Origin: Microbulbifer pacificus
GTDB taxonomy: Bacteria; Pseudomonadota; Gammaproteobacteria; Pseudomonadales; Cellvibrionaceae
Length of the DNA stretch: 64,000 nt
Direction: 5' to 3'
Assembly (NCBI RefSeq): GCF_002959965.1
Contig: NZ_PREV01000026.1
Coordinates: forward strand, 1,991,501 to 2,055,500
Shown: one piece after another, positions 61,601 through 64,000 of the stretch
Numbering within the stretch: position 1 is the first letter of the stretch
Layout of the letters: each line of letters starts with the position of its first letter
Notes under the pieces: generated by a model
What the model saw: only the letters and a program-made list of their open reading frames with translations
What the model was told of the DNA's origin: nothing
Databases searched by the model: none
Program-made: the position numbers and the translations under genes

Positions 61601-64000
61601 AGCATGAAGGTATCCAGTTCAGCGAGGTAGAGAATTTTGTCGGGCAGGGCGCCAGTCTTGTGGCCAATGGTCAGTCGCTCGCGACGATAACGGGGAGCGG
61701 CAGCGTCGCAACTGGCGGCGCTGATTTCAGTGGTATCAGCTTCCTCGCACTACAGGGCGCAGCCACACATTTGCAGGCCCTGAACAGCGTATCCCTGAAC
61801 GACAGCGGGACGATTGTCACTGGCGGTATCCAGGTCAGCGGGGTCAGTTCCGTTTCCAACACTGGTGCACTGACAGGCAGCGCCGCGGATGAAGAGTTTG
61901 AGATCAGTGGAGAGAATGCTCTGAGCGTTACCGGCATGACCTTCACCGATGTGGCTTCTGTGGCTGGTGGTAGCGGTGCCGACAGGGTGAGGGGACTTTC
62001 CGGTGAAGAGTGGCAGCTTGGGCGGGTGTCTGGCAGCGTAGCGCAAGCGGGTATTGCGTTTACCGCCGTAGAGCAGGCGCTGGGTGGCAGCGGCGTCCTC
62101 CAGGGTGCGGATGTCGATACCCAGTTCGAGCTGGCGGCCGATGGCAGTGTGCAGGCCGGGGGCATCAATTTTGATACGGTAAATACCGTGAATGCCGGTA
62201 CCGGTATCGATCGCGTGGTGACGTCAACGGGTGCTCGCTGGGTGTTGGGGAGTGCCGATGGTTCGGCAGACGTGGGTGGCGTGAGCTTTGCGGGAATTGA
62301 CCAGGTTTCCACCCAGTCCGCCATCCTGGATGCCAGCGCCAATGGCGTTGCCGAGCGTTTCGCTCTCGCGGCCGACGCTGCGGAGATTTCCGTACTTGGA
62401 CTGCAGTTTGACAGTGTTGCTGAAGTCTTTGCTGGCACTGGCGGTGGTGAAGTCGCCAGCGCTACCGACAGCTGGCAACTGGCGAGCGGCGGTCGACTGC
62501 TGGCCAACGGTGTGACCTTCAGTGGCATCAATCGCGTGACTGCACAGAATGCACAGTTGGCTGGCACTGCAGATAGTGAGCAATTTGTCCTCGGTGGTAC
62601 CCCTGGTGAGTTGAGTGTTGCCGGAGTTACCTTCAGCGGCATTGCCGATGTTAGCGGTAATGGCGGCAGTGACTCGCTGTTGGGTACGGCGGCAGATGAT
62701 GAATTTGTGCTGGTCGGGTCTGGCAGTATCGCTGCCGCCGGTATCGATTTTGTCGGCATCGCCAGTGTCAATGCTGGGGGCGGCGCGGATTCCGTAAGCG
62801 GAAATGCACAGCAATGGACGTCGGTTACCCAGGGCGAGGCACTGGTGGATGGTGCTGCACTGGCGGCGATGGACAGTGTTACGGTGTTGTTCGAAAACAT
62901 CGAGCAGGTCCGGAACACGGGCGTCTATTCAGGGCCTGTATTGGCCAGTGACTATTTCCTGTCCTCACCGACCAGCATGAATGTCGGCGGGGTGAATTTC
63001 TCGGGTCTTCAGTCGATCGTTGCCGGCAGTGATGGCGACACTCTTCACGGTGTGGATGCGGAACTGAGCTGGACCCTGGGCAGAACGTCCGGGACCCTGA
63101 CCGACGGGCAGTCCTCCCTGCTGTTCAGCGGGTTCAAGCAGATCGTTGCCGGTGGCGGTGCCGATACATTCAACCTGAATGGTGGTGCGCTGACCGCGAT
63201 CGACACCGGTGCTGGCAATGACATTGTCTACATGAGCGGTACTCTGATCGATACGCTGTTGTTGGGCGATGGGGATGACCAGGTGCAGATTCTGGCCAGC
63301 AGCCAGCCAGCCCTGCTTTCCGCCGGCGCGGGCAACGACCAGTTGATGATGCAGCTGGCCGGCCAGCAGTGGCGCATCAGCGGTAACGGCGCTGCGCAGA
63401 ATACCGTGGGCGAGTTTGCCTTTACCGGGTTTGAACAGTTGCATGACACTGCCGGTGGCCTGAATCTGGTCGCCAATCAGCAACTGGGCTTCACCGCGTC
63501 GGGCGACAGTGCGGGCGTGGACTTTGGCGCTGCGGGCATGGCACTTGCGTACAATGCCGACGGCGACCTTGTCTTGCTGAGCAGCACCAGCGCCACTATT
63601 GGTGGTTCGCTGCGGGCGCTGGGAGCGGATCTCACTCTGGCGGGTGACCTGGATATCGAGTCCGAAATCCAGTCGCTGTCACTGCGTTCGAGTGCCGGCG
63701 ATATCAATGTGGCAGTACTTGAGAAAGACGATCTTGAGATCGGCCAGATCAATGTGGGGCGGGGCAATGTCTCGCTTGCGAGTACATCGTTTGGCCTGCT
63801 GACGGCGGCAAATTTCCGCGATACCCATATTACCGCCGGCAACATCGTGCTGGGCTATGAGCCGCGGGTGTGGGGCAATGTGGGTGAGGTGATCAACCCG
63901 CTGCGGATGGATGCAACAGGTACCGTGAATCTCGTGGCGCTCAGCTACTTTGAGCCGGCTTTCCTGGGGCAGCAGCCGGAGTTCATCGCGTCCGGCAGCA
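55639..64000 (+). CDS. Very large two-partner secretion exoprotein TpsA (filamentous hemagglutinin-type), partial at 3' end
   Basis: The frame is open from the ATG at 55639 to the window end, at least 2787 residues. A signal peptide (KKSTLSVAVKAAQLAFAGLF to VASPG) precedes a TPS secretion domain with the diagnostic VNRVVQSGG, SRILGDINSNGHVVLINPNG and ILFGENASI, recognised by TpsB. The remainder is a long array of beta-strand repeats built on Phe/Val-x-Gly-(I/V) and GGxGxDxLxG themes, as in surface adhesins and contact-dependent exoproteins. Two near-identical blocks are embedded (57361-58398 and 58771-59808). The C-terminus, where a toxin or anchor might lie, is outside the window. No ribosome-binding site is strong; ATGs at 55645 and 55651 are alternatives. 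Confidence 0.9.
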   Translation, partial: MNMNMKKSTLSVAVKAAQLAFAGLFTVHSAVASPGTYDPETVIGEVAFDGDSTFEIGVGFAKIDWDTFNIGQDEYVTFQFGSDYSVSQASSVIVNRVVQSGGVSRILGDINSNGHVVLINPNGILFGENASINVEALTLSALDGGITGVGEGFEFSVLDGAAGDIGVIDAVGEINAPRGVTFIGKSVKNHASINSGIDSSLVVGNVNFYSADKAVLSLDANGLIGVQIDQNDFIEEFNSDYASHAIENAGTIVAANVVMEARVADGFAQAAINNTGTVTAKGISTDGGTIRLSASSYNGESVAAINLGAGSSLIAEVAPDTSGGAGTVTLSAADDVINAGSISADRADSISGGAVSVSAAKGFLNTGDVQAGSFSLAVGSSVTDTDSSSVLGDITSTDTMEVTNNGGIAVVDASAQTSRSTATRIDDEIVVYARGADEDADPLASFQNVSRLELGDDSVLEGTDGEDRFTLTTDGVSYLATEIVGVGRIDGLNGEDTLVGRAQANWELSRNKAAGKLSSDEFDGIALASLEVLEANNAGVVALSANENIVLIDENTVTVDGWNYRFSGLTHVTGGGGTDSLDASALVDTYVFLKDAAGNSQIGDTGMLLNGFSSIAASEIDATALKDIAQADLDISAANTLSLADGAFVLSGVNRVRGDVGNRISGSGGWRLENDGVSNRGVMFEGEWHVDALNSALTGSAAVETYTLQSDGSLAVNSLTFENFSSVAAGGGDTLLASAFAGPVTLRGVDNSVSVNSVVYTGLGNITAHTLNAAAAGSSFAVSGAGISSDLISFSGLSTVFGGAGTDTVSGGSAWALGWDAGEAKAYAQLDDGIRFFTIDQFNTTSGVLTGGIGNSEFTLNGGAVAGDEAVSIYGMTFNNLESVAAGAGGKLDASSYAKAISLNGSAGEASADSLDFSGLAEITASTINGADDVAEVFAIQADGVLEETSGLRLKGVSSIAAGNSTDTSILDIVREREGEDLSVQTTATANLSGINFTEVEILEANNAGLQGTSAGEAYTLMAVGSVRVSTSTYQYANLSHITGGGGTDSLDASALVDTYVFLKDAAGNSQIGDTGMLLNGFSSIAASQIDATALKDIAQANLDISAANTLSLADGAFVLSGVSRVRGDLGNRISGSGGWRLENDGVSNRGVLFEGDWHVDALNSALTGSAAVETYTLQSDGSLAVNSLTFENFSSVAAGGGDTLLASAFAGPVSLLGANNSVSVNSVVYTGLGNVTAHTLNAAAAGSSFAVSGAGISSDLISFSGLSTVIGGAGTDTVSGGSAWALGWDAGEAKAYAQLDDGIRFFTIDQFNTTSGVLTGGIGNSEFTLNGGAVAGDEAVSIYGMTFNNLESVAAGAGGKLDASSYAKAISLNGSAGEASADSLDFSGLSEITASRIRGSSLGEEFTVFADRTISTLSMILHEVSEVFAIEGSDSRVVGADGANWILVDVDTATNNDIKFHQFGDLTATSAGLVGTAGKDEFELLDVDGSGAVVRYGDIIFEGLTGVEGGNLIGTESDDLDATAYSGSLKLTGIDNQLSIADTVVFSGIRTASFANLVGSVNNEVFLLDAAGNVDIANITMSGLVNVAGGGGTDTLDAESAVSLLEPGHFSFNGGQILFSGFADASGDTLFTGNGDDDVEFDAEGNIVVNGNTVGKFVAVDTQAGSNTITGFGNLDWFIGSDGSAVNNGVIFWGDATLFTAGGALHGTDIADSFVLYGDGGVGIGAFTAYGMSQVIGGLGDDSLDALAYANGLMLADSEEALYADGLIFSDFASASARVLTGTGNADQFEMSGDGVITELSNKVRISGVTTLNGGGGVDSLASLFAGNWALVAGASGVVHSGVNISGIANLSGGNGELRGHDGGHQFTVTGTNSIGVGGFEFDGITAVAGGAGLDGVTLAGPVTLAGVDGAFTGGNIRFTGVDSAFASSLIGTSASEQYVITGDGALSVYGVAFSGLSSVSAGAGSEDTVISREGRGYVLAADNRVEHEGIQFSEVENFVGQGASLVANGQSLATITGSGSVATGGADFSGISFLALQGAATHLQALNSVSLNDSGTIVTGGIQVSGVSSVSNTGALTGSAADEEFEISGENALSVTGMTFTDVASVAGGSGADRVRGLSGEEWQLGRVSGSVAQAGIAFTAVEQALGGSGVLQGADVDTQFELAADGSVQAGGINFDTVNTVNAGTGIDRVVTSTGARWVLGSADGSADVGGVSFAGIDQVSTQSAILDASANGVAERFALAADAAEISVLGLQFDSVAEVFAGTGGGEVASATDSWQLASGGRLLANGVTFSGINRVTAQNAQLAGTADSEQFVLGGTPGELSVAGVTFSGIADVSGNGGSDSLLGTAADDEFVLVGSGSIAAAGIDFVGIASVNAGGGADSVSGNAQQWTSVTQGEALVDGAALAAMDSVTVLFENIEQVRNTGVYSGPVLASDYFLSSPTSMNVGGVNFSGLQSIVAGSDGDTLHGVDAELSWTLGRTSGTLTDGQSSLLFSGFKQIVAGGGADTFNLNGGALTAIDTGAGNDIVYMSGTLIDTLLLGDGDDQVQILASSQPALLSAGAGNDQLMMQLAGQQWRISGNGAAQNTVGEFAFTGFEQLHDTAGGLNLVANQQLGFTASGDSAGVDFGAAGMALAYNADGDLVLLSSTSATIGGSLRALGADLTLAGDLDIESEIQSLSLRSSAGDINVAVLEKDDLEIGQINVGRGNVSLASTSFGLLTAANFRDTHITAGNIVLGYEPRVWGNVGEVINPLRMDATGTVNLVALSYFEPAFLGQQPEFIASGS
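57361..58398 (+). repeat. Tandem in-frame duplication in tpsA, copy 1
   Basis: This block matches 58771-59808 almost base for base at a constant offset of 1,410 bases (470 codons). Differences are few and scattered, such as ACCCTACGGGGCGTGGAC against TCGCTGTTGGGCGCGAAC. More diverged similarity continues upstream at the same offset (for example CTTGAGGCCAATAACGCCGG at 57236 and its counterpart at 58646), so the real unit is about 1.41 kb. Confidence 0.92.
58771..59808 (+). repeat. Tandem in-frame duplication in tpsA, copy 2
   Basis: This is the second copy of the block at 57361-58398. It begins at GGTGGTGGCACAGACAGC and ends at GATTTCAGCGGGCT, after which the two copies diverge sharply. The frame is kept, so the protein gains one more set of about eight beta-strand repeats. 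Confidence 0.92.

Noticed and set aside
61671..62918. 415-codon minus-strand frame opposite tpsA
   Set aside because: Ser/Thr/Pro/Ala-rich translation without motifs, a complement of Gly/Ala/Ser-rich repeat codons.

Overview
The window looks like a chromosomal segment of a marine gammaproteobacterium, most likely Microbulbifer or a close relative in the Cellvibrionales. The basis is the conserved gene order nnr-tsaE-amiB-mutL-miaA-hfq-hflX-hflK-hflC-hisZ-purA, a GC-rich base composition, and a multidomain chitin-active lytic polysaccharide monooxygenase (LPMO). The genus is an inference from gene content, not a database match. No rRNA, tRNA, CRISPR array or complete insertion sequence was found.

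Region 1 (1-13.2 kb) is the housekeeping block: metabolite repair (nnr, partial), tRNA modification (tsaE, miaA), cell separation (amiB), mismatch repair (mutL), the RNA chaperone hfq, the GTPase hflX, the FtsH modulators hflKC, hisZ, purA and a hemolysin III/TrhA-type membrane protein. Several intrinsic terminators divide it into transcription units. Region 2 (13.3-18.7 kb) is accessory metabolism and envelope: an MltB-like lytic transglycosylase, an AstE/AspA-type M14 metallopeptidase, a Bcr/CflA-type MFS exporter and a secreted AA10 LPMO with a C-terminal chitin-binding module.

Region 3 (18.9-53.5 kb) is a complete type VI secretion system (T6SS). All thirteen core genes are present (tssA-M, with hcp = tssD, clpV = tssH and vgrG = tssI), plus PAAR, TagF and TagH. 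It also carries a threonine-phosphorylation switch: a Ser/Thr kinase, a PP2C phosphatase and the FHA protein TagH. Unusual members are a first gene that is a REP-type Y1 transposase homologue without its HUH histidines, a TssB-like/TssC-like fusion in addition to two full TssC proteins, a kinase fused to a periplasmic formylglycine-generating-enzyme-like domain (the family of the P. aeruginosa kinase activator TagR), and an RHS gene interrupted by a one-base frameshift. Long intergenic regions beside the tnp-like gene, before the gene at 34885, and between hcp and the kinase share a dyad close to GGTAC-N4-GTACC. This is a candidate operator for the whole locus.

Region 4 (53.6-64 kb) is a two-partner secretion locus. 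It has a TpsB outer-membrane transporter followed by a very large TpsA exoprotein that runs off the window end and contains a recent in-frame tandem duplication (about 1.04 kb near-identical blocks, 1,410 bp apart).
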